Origin: Bogoriella caseilytica
GTDB taxonomy: Bacteria; Actinomycetota; Actinomycetes; Actinomycetales; Actinomycetaceae
Direction of reading: 5' to 3'
Assembly (NCBI RefSeq): GCF_003752405.1
Contig: NZ_RKHK01000001.1
Coordinates: 1,178,001-1,242,000, forward strand
Length of the DNA stretch: 64,000 nt
In this document: piece after piece, positions 54,720-63,669 of the stretch
Numbering within the stretch: position 1 is the first letter of the stretch
How the letters are laid out: every line of letters starts with the position of its first letter
Position numbers and translations under genes: made by a program
Notes under the pieces: model-generated
What the model saw: the letters and a program-made list of their open reading frames with translations, nothing else
The model's database searches: none
Told to the model about the DNA's origin: nothing

Positions 54720-54768
54720 CGAGCCCCGATGCCGAGCATCAGGGCTCGGCGCGGCAGGTAGGGGCTCG
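54720..54768. repeat. Inverted repeat in the divergent 181-aa/GNAT intergenic region
   Basis: CGAGCCCC at 54720-54727 is the exact complement of GGGGCTCG at 54761-54768, and AGGGCTCG recurs at 54741-54748. The 238-bp region (54599-54836) holds no other clear signal. The meaning is unknown; a regulator site is possible. Confidence 0.4.
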
Positions 54769-54836
54769 GCGTGAGGGCGAGCACCGCGAGAGCAATCGGC
54801 TTGCCCCCACCGTGCCGGGAGCGCTTGACTCCACTC

Positions 54837-55511
54837 ATGATCACCACACCCGGCCCGCTGCCCACCATGAGCCTGGAGGAGATCTGGCCGCCCTACGCCT
54901 TGCGAATCACCGCGGGTGACCTGGAGCTGCGGATCGTGCGCGAGTCTGACTTCCCGGAGCTGGTGGCCGTGGCCCTGGACGGCGTGCACCCGCCCGAGGA
55001 GATGCCCTTCTACTTCCCCTGGACGGACGCCCCGCCGGAGAAGCTCGCCGCCGAGTACGTGAAGTACCACTCGCAGATCAAGGCGAGCTTCGACCGCACC
55101 TCACCAAACCTGGAGTTCGTCGTGCGCCGCTCGGGGGAAGTGGTGGGCAGCCAGGGGTTCAACGCTCAGAACTTCCCGGTGCTCCGCGCCGGAGAGACCG
55201 GATCATGGCTGGGACAGCGTTTCCAGCGGCAGGGCATCGGCACGCGCATGCGCCAAGCCATCTGCGCCTTCGCCTTCGACGTGCTGGGAGCCGTGGAGAT
55301 CACCTCCGGGGCCTTCGCGGACAATGCCGCGTCCCTCGCCGTCTCGCGCAAGGTGGGCTACCAGCCCAACGGCGTCCAGCGGAAGCCGCGCCGCGACAGC
55401 GCGGCCGCGCACCAGTCACTCCTGCTCACCCCGGAGACCTTCCAGCGCGGCGAATCCATCGAGGTCAAGGGGGCCGAGGAGTTGCTCAGTTTCCTGGAGC
55501 TCGCCGAGTAA
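54837..55511 (+). CDS. GNAT-family N-acetyltransferase
   Basis: A 224-aa acetyltransferase. FVVRRSGEVVGSQGFNAQNFP and LGQRFQRQGIGTRMRQAICAFAFD (the acetyl-CoA loop R/QxxGxG/A: RQGIGT) are present, with EITSGAFADNAASLAVSRKVGYQPNG as the C-terminal signature of RimJ/RimL-like enzymes. It may act on a protein or antibiotic amine. ATG 54837 is the first start; ATG 54867 is the alternative. Confidence 0.85.
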   Translation: MITTPGPLPTMSLEEIWPPYALRITAGDLELRIVRESDFPELVAVALDGVHPPEEMPFYFPWTDAPPEKLAAEYVKYHSQIKASFDRTSPNLEFVVRRSGEVVGSQGFNAQNFPVLRAGETGSWLGQRFQRQGIGTRMRQAICAFAFDVLGAVEITSGAFADNAASLAVSRKVGYQPNGVQRKPRRDSAAAHQSLLLTPETFQRGESIEVKGAEELLSFLELAE

Positions 55512-55625
55512 CGCCGCCCGGACGGCGCGCCCTCACCGTCACGCCTTCTGCGGAGCTCAGGTGCTCGCGCGCAGAATGCCGGTGCCCGCGCCAACCGGGC
55601 ATCGGCAACGGCTAGCGTGTCACCC

Positions 55626-56369
55626 GTGTTCAGGGACTGGCGGCGCCGCAGGCGGATCGGGAAGATCAAGCCTGGCGGTGGTCGAGCCCTGAAGCCGTTC
55701 CGGTGGTGGCAGCTGTTCAGCCGCCACCTGTTCTACCTCGACCTCGCCGCACGGCCCGGCGCCCCCGACCCAGCCGCCGCAACCACCGTCGCCGCGCCGC
55801 CCAGCAACTCCGACCCCCACCTCGACGCCGGTGGGGTGCAGCGCTACGCCGTGCACGTCAACTGGTGGTCCTGGGACGACGACGGCAACACCGTCGCCGA
55901 GCTGTACCGAGACGGCCGCCAGCTCTCTACGGCACCGGTTCCCGCGATCTTCCCCGTGCCCGGCGGCACCATCGAGGTGGCGCTATCGGAGTTGGGCCTC
56001 AAGCGGATGCACCACGTGACCGACGACGGCGCCTCGCAAACCCTCACCCCCGACCCGCGCTCGGGCGAAGGACTCCGGGCCCGGTTCGGGCAGCACTACC
56101 CTCGCGCAAGCACCTGGATCGGGCACCTCGCGGTGCTGGTGCTCATCGCGGCCGCCGCGGTGGAGCTCCCCCAGCTCCTCGAACTCATCACCAGCTGGGA
56201 GGTCGTCGAAGAGCGCATGGGCACCTTCGAATCGCCCATCACCCTGCCGGCCTGGGCGAACATCACGATCGTGGCGGTCAGCATCCTCGCCGGCATGGAA
56301 CGCGCCCTGACCCTGCGCCACCACTGGCTGATCGACGGCGGGGCGATCATCGACGCTCTCGACCCCTGA
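55626..56369 (+). CDS. Unknown membrane protein with two C-terminal helices
   Basis: A 247-aa protein. The N-terminal 160 residues are soluble; residues 160-215 hold two helices (WIGHLAVLVLIAAAAVELPQLLELI and ITIVAVSILAGMERALT), and the C-terminus is cytoplasmic or external. It does not match a family I know. GTG 55626 has TAGCGT 7 nt upstream; GTG 55617 is in frame too. Confidence 0.55.
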   Translation: MFRDWRRRRRIGKIKPGGGRALKPFRWWQLFSRHLFYLDLAARPGAPDPAAATTVAAPPSNSDPHLDAGGVQRYAVHVNWWSWDDDGNTVAELYRDGRQLSTAPVPAIFPVPGGTIEVALSELGLKRMHHVTDDGASQTLTPDPRSGEGLRARFGQHYPRASTWIGHLAVLVLIAAAAVELPQLLELITSWEVVEERMGTFESPITLPAWANITIVAVSILAGMERALTLRHHWLIDGGAIIDALDP

Positions 56370-56497
56370 GCGCAGTTCGGCGGCGACAGGCCGCCCTCTA
56401 GCGGGCCCTGCATCCGGCCCCACGGACGACGAACGTACCCAGGCAGACACCCCAGGCCCGCGGGGCGCGCAGTGGCCGTTCGTGCCACCATGACCAT

Positions 56498-57322
56498 ATG
56501 ACCACTCCCACACTCACTCTGAACGACGGCAACTCCATCCCCCAGCTCGGGCTCGGTGTCTTCCTGGTCGAAGAGGACCAGACCGAGGAGATCGTGGGCG
56601 CGGCCCTCGCGGCGGGCTACCGCCACATCGACACCGCGAAGGTGTACGGCAACGAGGAGGGCGTCGGCCGCGCGATCGCGAAGTCGGGCATCCCCCGCGA
56701 AGACCTCTTCATCACCACCAAGCTGGCGAACGACGACCAGGGCTACGACAGCGCCCTCAAGGCCATCGACGGCTCGCTCGAGCGCCTCGGCCTGGACTAC
56801 GTGGACCTCTACCTCATCCACTGGCCGGTGCCCAGCAAGGGCAAGTACGTCGAGACCTGGAAGGCCATGGAGCAGATCAAGGCCTCCGGCAAGGCGAAGT
56901 CGGTCGGCGTCTCGAACTTCCAGACCCACCACCTGCAGGATCTCTTTGACAACACCGAACTGGTCCCGGCCGTGAACCAGGTGGAACTGCACCCGAAGTT
57001 CGCCCAGGGTGAGCTGCGCGCCTTCTGCGACCAGCACGGCATCGCCATCGAATCCTGGGGCCCGCTAGGCCAGGGCAAGTACCCCCTGCTGGAGGAACCG
57101 GCCGTGGTGGCCGCGGCCGAGACGCACGGCAAGAGCCCGGCCCAGGTGGTCATCCGCTGGCACTTGCAGCACGGCCTGATCGTCTTCCCCAAGACGAGCT
57201 CCCCCGAGCGCGCCCAGCAGAACCTGGATGTCTTCGACTTCGAGCTCACCGAGGCCGAACTCGCCGCGGTCGACGCCCTGGACGAGGGACTGCGCGTGGG
57301 CGGGCACCCGGACGAGACCTGA
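56498..57322 (+). CDS. Aldo/keto reductase, 2,5-diketo-D-gluconate reductase type
   Basis: A 274-aa NADPH-dependent reductase with the catalytic tetrad visible: Asp and Tyr in GYRHIDTAKVYGNEEGVGRAI, Lys in LFITTKL and His in LYLIHWPVP. IVFPKTSSPERAQQN binds NADPH. This is the common 2,5-diketogluconate reductase/methylglyoxal-reductase branch. CACCAT lies 6 nt before the ATG. Confidence 0.92.
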   Translation: MTTPTLTLNDGNSIPQLGLGVFLVEEDQTEEIVGAALAAGYRHIDTAKVYGNEEGVGRAIAKSGIPREDLFITTKLANDDQGYDSALKAIDGSLERLGLDYVDLYLIHWPVPSKGKYVETWKAMEQIKASGKAKSVGVSNFQTHHLQDLFDNTELVPAVNQVELHPKFAQGELRAFCDQHGIAIESWGPLGQGKYPLLEEPAVVAAAETHGKSPAQVVIRWHLQHGLIVFPKTSSPERAQQNLDVFDFELTEAELAAVDALDEGLRVGGHPDET

Positions 57323-57370
57323 GAGCACCGACGTCGGGACTCAGTGCGCGAAGCGCACCGAGCACGGCCC

Positions 57371-57407
57371 GGGTGTGGATACGGTGACACTCACCGGATC
57401 CACACCC
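57371..57407 (+). terminator. Extended hairpin terminator after the aldo/keto reductase gene
   Basis: GGGTGTGGAT (57371-57380) pairs with ATCCACACCC (57398-57407), and inside it CGGTGA (57382-57387) pairs with TCACCG (57391-57396). This gives a 16-bp stem with one mismatch and a CAC loop, 48 bp after the stop and just upstream of the DUF368 gene. Confidence 0.75.
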
Positions 57408-57430
57408 CCAGCCTCGTCTCGCGAGGAGTT

Positions 57431-58513
57431 ATGGGGGAGACTCGGGCGGTGAGTTCTTCGCCCCCCCGCGCCTGGCTACCCACCGCGATCCTGGACGCCC
57501 TGCGTGGCTTCCTGATCGGCCTCGCCGAGCTGATCCCCGGCGTCTCCGGCGGCACCATCGCCCTGATCACCGGCGTGTACGAACGGCTCATCGCCTCGGC
57601 CTCGCACGTGATCGGCGCGCTGCGTGCTCTCATCCGACCGCCCACCAGCGAGGACGCCGCGCAACGGCAAGGCCGCCTCCCGGCTGCCCGTGCCGAGCTC
57701 GCGCAGGTGCAGTGGTCGCTCGTGCTACCGCTTGTGGGCGGCATGGTCATCGCAGTGTTCACCGTGGCCGGTGTGGCGGAACGCCTGGTGACCAGCTATC
57801 CCGAGCAGGCTCGCGGGCTGTTCTTCGGGCTCGTGGCGGCCAGCCTGCTCGTGCCGCTCAGGCTCTTGCCACCCCGGCGCCTGCGCGGCTTCGCCGGCAT
57901 CGCCCGCGACGGCATCATGGTGCTCGGCGCCGCGGCGCTAGCGGCCTGGCTCGTGGGCCTCGCCGCGCAGACCACCTCCGCCGAGCCGCCGACGGCCCTG
58001 GTGTTCTTCGCCGCCGCCATCGCCATCTGCGCACTGGTGGTGCCCGGCGTCTCCGGTTCCTTCTTCCTGCTGGCCATCGGCATCTACTCAGCCACCCTCA
58101 CCGCCGTCAGCGAACGCGATCTCGCCTACATCGGCACGTTCGCCGCCGGGGCACTGCTGGGCTTGGTCTCGGTGGTGCAGCTGCTGCGCTATCTCCTCGA
58201 GCGCCATCGTCGTGTGACCCTGCTGGTGATGACCGGGCTGATGGCGGGCTCCCTGCGAGCCCTGTGGCCGTGGCAGATGAGTGAGACCGAGGACAAGGGA
58301 ACCGGAACCCTGCTCGCGCCACAAGAGCCACTGGCCGAGCCGATCCTGTTCGCGCTCCTCGGAGCGGCGCTGGTGCTCGCGATGATCGTGCTCGACGCAC
58401 GCCACGGGATTCGCGAGACCGGCACCAGCGCCACGGCCGACACCAGCACCAGCACCAGCAACCCCTCGGCCCGCACCACTCGCGGCCACGCACCCGAGAG
58501 CGAGACCCACTGA
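57431..58513 (+). CDS. DUF368 protein, probable polyprenyl-phosphate translocase (PopT-like)
   Basis: A 360-aa polytopic protein with the two characteristic DUF368 motifs, IPGVSGGTIALITGVY near residue 25 and VPGVSGSFFLLAIGIY in the second half. DUF368 proteins have been shown to bring undecaprenyl phosphate back across the membrane (PopT family), so this gene probably recycles the lipid carrier for wall synthesis. The C-terminus is a Thr/Ser-rich tail. ATG 57431 with GAGGAG is used; GTG 57449 is the alternative. It overlaps the uppP-like gene by 1 nt (TGATG). Confidence 0.82.
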   Translation: MGETRAVSSSPPRAWLPTAILDALRGFLIGLAELIPGVSGGTIALITGVYERLIASASHVIGALRALIRPPTSEDAAQRQGRLPAARAELAQVQWSLVLPLVGGMVIAVFTVAGVAERLVTSYPEQARGLFFGLVAASLLVPLRLLPPRRLRGFAGIARDGIMVLGAAALAAWLVGLAAQTTSAEPPTALVFFAAAIAICALVVPGVSGSFFLLAIGIYSATLTAVSERDLAYIGTFAAGALLGLVSVVQLLRYLLERHRRVTLLVMTGLMAGSLRALWPWQMSETEDKGTGTLLAPQEPLAEPILFALLGAALVLAMIVLDARHGIRETGTSATADTSTSTSNPSARTTRGHAPESETH

Positions 58514-59427
58514 TGGCTGTGTGGGAGGCGGCCCTTCTCGGCATCGTGCAGGGCCTGTTCATGTTCGTGCCGGTGAGCTCCTCCGCCCACCTGGTGATCA
58601 CCGAGCACTGGCTGAGCAACCAGGGATCCCCTATTCCCTCCGCCGACAGCCCGGAGATGATCTTCTTCAACCTGGTGGTCCACCTCGGCACGATGGTGTC
58701 GGTGGTGGTGGTGATGTGGCGGCCGCTGTTCCGGCTCCTGCGCGGCACCGTCCGCGAGATCGGCTGGCTGTGGCGTCGCCGCACCATGCGTCACCTCGTG
58801 CACCTCAAGCTCATGCTGCTCGGCGTGGTCACCGTGGGTATCACCGGCGTGCTCGGCTTCGCCGTCCGGGAGTTCGGCACCGACGCCTTCGCCGTGCCGT
58901 GGTTCGTGGCCATCCTCCTGCTCGGCACCGCCGTCATGCTGTGGTGGACGGACTCAGTCACGGGCACCTGGCGGGGCCCGGCCCAGATGACGCTGTGGGT
59001 GGCGGTGGCCATCGGCCTCGCCCAGGCCATCGCCCTGTTCCCCGGCATCTCGCGCTCCGGCATCACCATCGCGGTGGCCCTGGCCCTGGGAATGCACCGC
59101 AAGATCGCCGCGCAGTACAGCTTTTTCGTCGCCATTCCCACGATCGTGGCGGCCACGGCCGTGCAGTCCCGCAGCCTGCTGGGCCACGAGGGTGGGTTCA
59201 CGATCAGCGCCGGCTCCTACTGGACGGCCTTCGCCGTCTCCGCCGTCGTGGGCGCTGTTGCCCTGTGGCTCGTGCTGACGCTGCTGTATCGCGCGCGCTT
59301 CCGGGTCTTCGCCGTCTACGTGGCGCTCTTCGCCGTCTTCGTGCTGGTCACGCAGCCGGATCTGTCCGAACCGCCGGTGCTCGACGAGACTCCGGTCCTG
59401 GAGGACCAGGACGACGGCGGGGCGTAA
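58513..59427 (+). CDS. Undecaprenyl-diphosphatase-like protein (UppP/BacA family) with altered active site
   Basis: A 304-aa membrane protein with eight or so helices. It keeps VPVSSSAHLV (residues 19-28) and PGISRSGIT of UppP, the enzyme that removes a phosphate from undecaprenyl diphosphate outside the membrane. However, the (E/Q)xxxE motif reads Gln13-Gly-Leu-Phe-Met17: the second Glu is Met. That Glu is needed for activity in E. coli BacA, so activity here is uncertain. The C-terminal tail is acidic. The 1-nt overlap with DUF368 gives a plausible lipid-carrier dephosphorylation/flipping pair. Confidence 0.85.
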   Translation: MAVWEAALLGIVQGLFMFVPVSSSAHLVITEHWLSNQGSPIPSADSPEMIFFNLVVHLGTMVSVVVVMWRPLFRLLRGTVREIGWLWRRRTMRHLVHLKLMLLGVVTVGITGVLGFAVREFGTDAFAVPWFVAILLLGTAVMLWWTDSVTGTWRGPAQMTLWVAVAIGLAQAIALFPGISRSGITIAVALALGMHRKIAAQYSFFVAIPTIVAATAVQSRSLLGHEGGFTISAGSYWTAFAVSAVVGAVALWLVLTLLYRARFRVFAVYVALFAVFVLVTQPDLSEPPVLDETPVLEDQDDGGA

Positions 59428-59473
59428 CCGCCACATGGGCGCATTCGTTGCAGAATCCGCCCCTATCAGGGCG

Positions 59474-59490
59474 TGATCGGCAACCGATCA
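59474..59490. terminator. Small hairpin between convergent uppP-like gene and the MoxR operon
   Basis: TGATCGG-CAA-CCGATCA, a perfect 7-bp stem in the 88-bp gap between two 3' ends. It could terminate both strands, but no T-run follows. Confidence 0.4.
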
Positions 59491-59515
59491 GCGAAATCGC
59501 AGCAGCACGGAAAAG

Positions 59516-60058
59516 CTACCGAGCCGCCGAGCGACGCAGCCAGCGGTCGTGCACCAGCACCGCTGCGGCGGCCAACAGCACCGCGAGCACCAGCGCCACC
59601 GTACCCCCCGGCAGGGTCGCGCCGGCCGCGAGGCGCACCGCCACCCACACCACCGTGACGGCGCCGAAGACCGCCACCACGCGCACGAGATAGCGCCGCC
59701 AGATACCCGCCGGCCACCCCGCCGCGACCGGTACAGCGGCCACTAGCGCGGCGGCAGTGTGGATGATGAGCACCGCCGCAGCCACCGCGAGCGTCCACCC
59801 CGAGGCGACGTCGTCGCTGACCAGCACCCACAGCATCACCAAGTAGACCAGCAGTGCCAGCGGAGCGACGCCCTGCGGGGCGAGGGCTGCCGCGATCCCG
59901 AGCAGCATCGGCACGATCACGACCCACATGTCGAAAGGGCTCGCTTCGGCGGTGACGGCGGCCAGCGCCACCACCGCTGCGGCGCTCAGCACGATGGCCA
60001 GGCGCAGCAGCAGTCCTTCCCGGGAGCCGTGCCGCAGCTCCTTGGCGCGCGGGCTCAT
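59516..60058 (-). CDS. Unknown five-helix membrane protein
   Basis: A 180-aa hydrophobic protein (helices at about residues 18-38, 45-65, 68-86, 88-108 and 125-165). No family motif recognised. It is the last gene of the DUF4129-MoxR-DUF58 operon and overlaps the DUF58 gene by 4 nt, so it probably works with the complex. Confidence 0.65.
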   Translation of the reverse strand: MSPRAKELRHGSREGLLLRLAIVLSAAAVVALAAVTAEASPFDMWVVIVPMLLGIAAALAPQGVAPLALLVYLVMLWVLVSDDVASGWTLAVAAAVLIIHTAAALVAAVPVAAGWPAGIWRRYLVRVVAVFGAVTVVWVAVRLAAGATLPGGTVALVLAVLLAAAAVLVHDRWLRRSAAR

Positions 60059-61380
60059 CGGATCGCCCCGGTGCGGCCGCGCTGTGCCAGCAAACGCAGC
60101 ACCACGTCGAGGCTGCCCGGACCGCGCCAGGGCACCACACCCACGCCGGCCTGCTGCACCCGCAAGATCTCCCGTTCCCGCTCCATCATGCGGATCCGCC
60201 AGGCGAGGTGATCAAGGCGGTCCCACTCCTCAGGCGTCTCGAAGTGCTCACCGAGCACATCGATGGCCACCACCGTCAGCCCGCTTTTCGCCAGCGAGGC
60301 CGCGCGCACGATCATGGCCGGCGACACCAAGGCGGAGACGACCACCACGAGGGTTCCCGGCGGCAGTCCCAGTCGCACCCGGTTCGGGTCGAAGCTGTAC
60401 TCGGTGGAGGGCTTGGCCCGCGAGAGCACCTCAAGGATGCGCCGCGCGTGGCGCTTGCCGGTCCCCGGCGGCACGCGCTGCGGCAGGTAGCCGGTGATGA
60501 CCTGCAGGCTCACGCGGTCACCCTGGCGGGTGAAGTGCTCGGCGATGGCGGCCGCGGAGCGCTGGGCGCGATCCAGCGAGGAGGCTTCACCGCCGGCGCC
60601 CTCGGAGCGGCCGAGGTCGACCTGGGCGTCGACCAGCAGCGCGATGTGCGTGTCCTGGTCCGCGTAGGAGGAGGTCACGTGCAGCTCGCCGGTGCGGCTC
60701 GAGCGGGCCCAGTTGATCCGCTTGAGGCGGTCACCCCACTGGAAGGGGCGCACGCTGTTGAACTCGCTGCCCTCGCCGGGCCGGGTGGCGGTGTGCTGGC
60801 CGACCAGGCCGCGCGGATGGGGCGCAGGAGCGGAGTTGTCGAAGGCCTCCGGCGCGGGGAGCACGCGGATCTTGCGCTCGGCCAGCGGCACCGGCCCCCA
60901 GCTGTGCGCCGCCCAGGGACCCACCGCGCCCACCAGCATCGGGCCCACGGCGTGCGCACCCCAGCGGATCGGGTCGGCACCGGTGACCAGGCGCACGCGG
61001 CCCCGTTCAACGTCGTCCTCGGTCACCAGTGCGATGCGGGAGCCGTGCCGGGGGCGCCGGTCGATCCACGGCGTCGAGGCCAGTGAGGTGCTCAGCAGCT
61101 CCACGCCGTCCAGGCCGGAGACGTCGAGGACGGCGAGGTTCGTATCCCCCTCGGTCAGCACCACACGGGCCACACCGAACCGCGCCTCCGGGGCCCCGCG
61201 TGGGCGGGCCAGGCTCGACCAGACCGCGATCATGGCCAGGGGTGCGACCATGACCAGCAGATCCGGGCGCCCGGCGAGCAGCGCGCCGAGCACCCCGATC
61301 ACGGGCACGACGATGGCGCGCAGGTGGGCCTGGGTGAGGAACCAGCGGTTCTCGATCCGGCCCCGCGAGGCGACGGTCAC
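60055..61380 (-). CDS. DUF58 protein (MoxR-associated, von Willebrand factor A-like)
   Basis: A 441-aa protein with two N-terminal helices (AIVVPVIGVLGALLAGRPDLLVMVAPLAM) and the DUF58 signature EFNSVRPFQWGDRLKRINWARSSRTGELHV in the middle, followed by a vWA-like fold (IALLVDAQVDLGRS). DUF58 proteins pair with MoxR ATPases and are thought to chaperone or assemble complexes. It overlaps both neighbours by 4 nt. Confidence 0.9.
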   Translation of the reverse strand: MTVASRGRIENRWFLTQAHLRAIVVPVIGVLGALLAGRPDLLVMVAPLAMIAVWSSLARPRGAPEARFGVARVVLTEGDTNLAVLDVSGLDGVELLSTSLASTPWIDRRPRHGSRIALVTEDDVERGRVRLVTGADPIRWGAHAVGPMLVGAVGPWAAHSWGPVPLAERKIRVLPAPEAFDNSAPAPHPRGLVGQHTATRPGEGSEFNSVRPFQWGDRLKRINWARSSRTGELHVTSSYADQDTHIALLVDAQVDLGRSEGAGGEASSLDRAQRSAAAIAEHFTRQGDRVSLQVITGYLPQRVPPGTGKRHARRILEVLSRAKPSTEYSFDPNRVRLGLPPGTLVVVVSALVSPAMIVRAASLAKSGLTVVAIDVLGEHFETPEEWDRLDHLAWRIRMMEREREILRVQQAGVGVVPWRGPGSLDVVLRLLAQRGRTGAIR

Positions 61381-62369
61381 GACGCCCCGACGGCGGCCTC
61401 ACGGGCGGCCGGCACGGGCACCTGGCCGAGTACGGTCTCCACCACTCCGGCGCCCGAGACCTCGGACATCCACAGCTCCGGCTTGATCACGATGCGGTGC
61501 CCCAGCACCGCGTGCGCCACGGCCTTGACGTCCTCGGGCACGATGAAGGTGCGGCCCTGGACCACGGCGTAGGCGCGGGCCACCAGCACTAGCGCGAGCG
61601 ATCCACGCGGGGAGGCCCCCACCTGGACGGCGTTGTGCGAGCGGGTCGCAGCAGCGAGCTGCACGCAGTAGTGGGTGATCTCCTCTTCCACCGGCACCGT
61701 CTCCACGGCGCGCTGCATCCCCTGCAGCCCTGCCGCATCGGTGATCGGGTTGAGCACGATCTCCTCCTGGCGCCGGTCCAGTCGGCGGCGCAGCACGTCC
61801 TGCTCGTCCGCCTCGCTGGGGTAACCGAAGGAGAGCCGGAGCAGGAAGCGGTCCAGCTGCGCCTCGGGTAGCGGATAGGTGCCCTCGTACTCCACCGGGT
61901 TGGCGGTCGCGAGCACGTGGAAGGGGCGCTGCAGGGGGAAGGTCTGGCCCTCGACGGTCACCTGCTTCTCGCCCATGGCCTCCAGCAGGGCCGACTGGGT
62001 CTTCGGCGGCGTCCGGTTGATCTCGTCCGCCAGCAGCAGCCCGGTGAACAACGGACCCTTGCGGAACTCGAACTCTCCCTCGGACTGGTCGTACACGTAG
62101 GCACCGGTCAGGTCGGCCGGGAGCAGGTCGGGCGTGAACTGGGCGCGGGTGAAGTCCAGGCCGAGGGTCTGCGCGAAAGATCGCGCCGCCAGGGTCTTGC
62201 CCAGCCCCGGGAGGTCCTCCAGCAGCACGTGCCCGCCGGCCAGGATGGCTGCCAGCGCGAGCGTCAACGGCTCCCGCTTGCCGACGACGGCGCGTTCGAC
62301 CTCGTCCAGCACGGCGCCCGCCTGGGCGGTGACGTGGTCGAGATCGGGGGTGGTTGGATGGGTGCTCAC
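61377..62369 (-). CDS. MoxR-type AAA+ ATPase
   Basis: A 330-aa AAA+ ATPase. Walker A is DLPGLGKTL, Walker B is LLLADEINRTPPKTQSALLEAMGE, and ATANPVEYEGTYPLPEAQLDRF carries sensor 1 and the MoxR motif. MoxR ATPases act as chaperones for metal-linked or membrane complexes. It sits between the 168-aa and DUF58 genes, with 4-nt overlaps. Confidence 0.94.
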   Translation of the reverse strand: MSTHPTTPDLDHVTAQAGAVLDEVERAVVGKREPLTLALAAILAGGHVLLEDLPGLGKTLAARSFAQTLGLDFTRAQFTPDLLPADLTGAYVYDQSEGEFEFRKGPLFTGLLLADEINRTPPKTQSALLEAMGEKQVTVEGQTFPLQRPFHVLATANPVEYEGTYPLPEAQLDRFLLRLSFGYPSEADEQDVLRRRLDRRQEEIVLNPITDAAGLQGMQRAVETVPVEEEITHYCVQLAAATRSHNAVQVGASPRGSLALVLVARAYAVVQGRTFIVPEDVKAVAHAVLGHRIVIKPELWMSEVSGAGVVETVLGQVPVPAAREAAVGAS

Positions 62370-62872
62370 AGTTTCTCGATTCGTGCGACGACGTCGGTCA
62401 GGGAACGGGCGCTGATCCGGGAGCGGCCCTGGTCGGGGTCGGCAAGGTAGCGGGCGAGGGCTGGGTCCATGGCGGCGTAGGCAGCCGCGGGATCGGCCGC
62501 GAGGTCGAGGCCGTGGCGGCCGAGCCGATCGGCGGAGAGCTCCCAGAGCAGGGCGTGCAGGGCCTCGCCACGATCGTCACGATCGACGCTGTCGCGCACG
62601 AGGTAGCGCAGACGGGTGAGGCGCACATCCGAGGCGGAGCGGGAGATCTTGTGCTCGACCTGCTCGGCGCCGAACCAGTCCGCTTCCTGGACCAGCTCGG
62701 TGTGATCGAGCAGGGTTCCCGCCACGCCCACCACGATGCCGGCCACCAGCACCGAGAACAGCACCCCCAGTAGCCACGGGCCCGGAGCGAGGTCACGGGA
62801 CCACAGCACCAGGAACAGGATGGCGCCGAGAGCCAGACTGACGGCGGTCCGCGCGGCGAGCTTCTTGGTCAC
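62366..62872 (-). CDS. Unknown two-helix membrane protein of the MoxR operon
   Basis: A 168-aa protein with two N-terminal helices (residues 8-25 and 32-55) and a cytoplasmic domain of 110 residues (LTRLRYLVRDSVDRDDRGEALHALLWEL). It overlaps the MoxR and DUF4129 genes by 4 nt. Such small membrane proteins are regular members of MoxR/DUF58 clusters. Confidence 0.75.
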   Translation of the reverse strand: MTKKLAARTAVSLALGAILFLVLWSRDLAPGPWLLGVLFSVLVAGIVVGVAGTLLDHTELVQEADWFGAEQVEHKISRSASDVRLTRLRYLVRDSVDRDDRGEALHALLWELSADRLGRHGLDLAADPAAAYAAMDPALARYLADPDQGRSRISARSLTDVVARIEKL

Positions 62873-63663
62873 GACGGCGGCCTCCGCGAGTGAGCACCCG
62901 GAGCCTGTGCCACACCGGCTCCCGGACCACCCGGTCTGCCGGCGCGCTCGGCCTCAGCCCGCTCGGCATCCCGGCGGGCCACGATCGCGGCATGGACGCG
63001 CTCCAGCGAAGCGAGGGCGCGATCACGGTCCTGCGCAGCCAGGTCGAGGCGCGAGAAGCGGGCACGCCGGTAGAGAGCGGCGAGCCCGGCGATGGTGGAG
63101 CGGTCAACGTCCCAGTGGGCCAGCACCCGTTCGGTGAACTCCTGGGAGGTCTCCGAGGCGCTGCGCACCATGCCGGCGTTCTCAGCCGCATCCTCCAGCG
63201 CCACCCAGCAGGCCACGATCGCGTTGCGGGCATCGCCCTCAGTGGCCGCCCGGAGCTGAGCGCTCTCACCGGTGGCAGCAATGGCGGCGTCGAGGTCACC
63301 GAGGTCGTCCTCGGGCTGGCGGCGGTCGATCTGGCGGCCCTTCCACCAGATGAGGAGCTGGCGAACCGCCAGCACGACGGCCGCGAGGATCACGATGGCC
63401 AGCACGACGGCCAGGATGCGGTCGAGCACGTCCCAGTTGACGTCGAGTTCTGGCCGGGGCTCCTCGTCCCACTCGTCCTCGCCCCAGAGCATCTCGTCCG
63501 TGGGCTGCTCGATCTCCTCGGGCGGGGGCGGAGGCGGCGCGTCGAGGTCGGGGATGGGCAGATCGCCGGTGAACCGCGGGATCTCCGCACTGGCAGCCCA
63601 CACGAACACCAGGAGCAGCGTGGTGACTGCGCCCAGCGCCACGAAGCCCCTGCGTCGATCCAT
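62869..63663 (-). CDS. DUF4129 membrane protein, first gene of the MoxR operon
   Basis: A 264-aa protein with an N-terminal signal-like helix (VALGAVTTLLLVFVWAA), an acidic Pro-rich outer loop, one central helix (about 88-112) and the DUF4129 domain (RNAIVACWVALEDAAENAG ... LAALYRRARFS). In other genomes DUF4129 is fused or adjacent to transglutaminase-like proteins; none is seen here. TAAGGT lies 6 nt before the ATG, so the operon is probably leaderless. The last residues are basic. Confidence 0.88.
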   Translation of the reverse strand: MDRRRGFVALGAVTTLLLVFVWAASAEIPRFTGDLPIPDLDAPPPPPPEEIEQPTDEMLWGEDEWDEEPRPELDVNWDVLDRILAVVLAIVILAAVVLAVRQLLIWWKGRQIDRRQPEDDLGDLDAAIAATGESAQLRAATEGDARNAIVACWVALEDAAENAGMVRSASETSQEFTERVLAHWDVDRSTIAGLAALYRRARFSRLDLAAQDRDRALASLERVHAAIVARRDAERAEAERAGRPGGPGAGVAQAPGAHSRRPPS

Positions 63664-63669
63664 GCGCCC

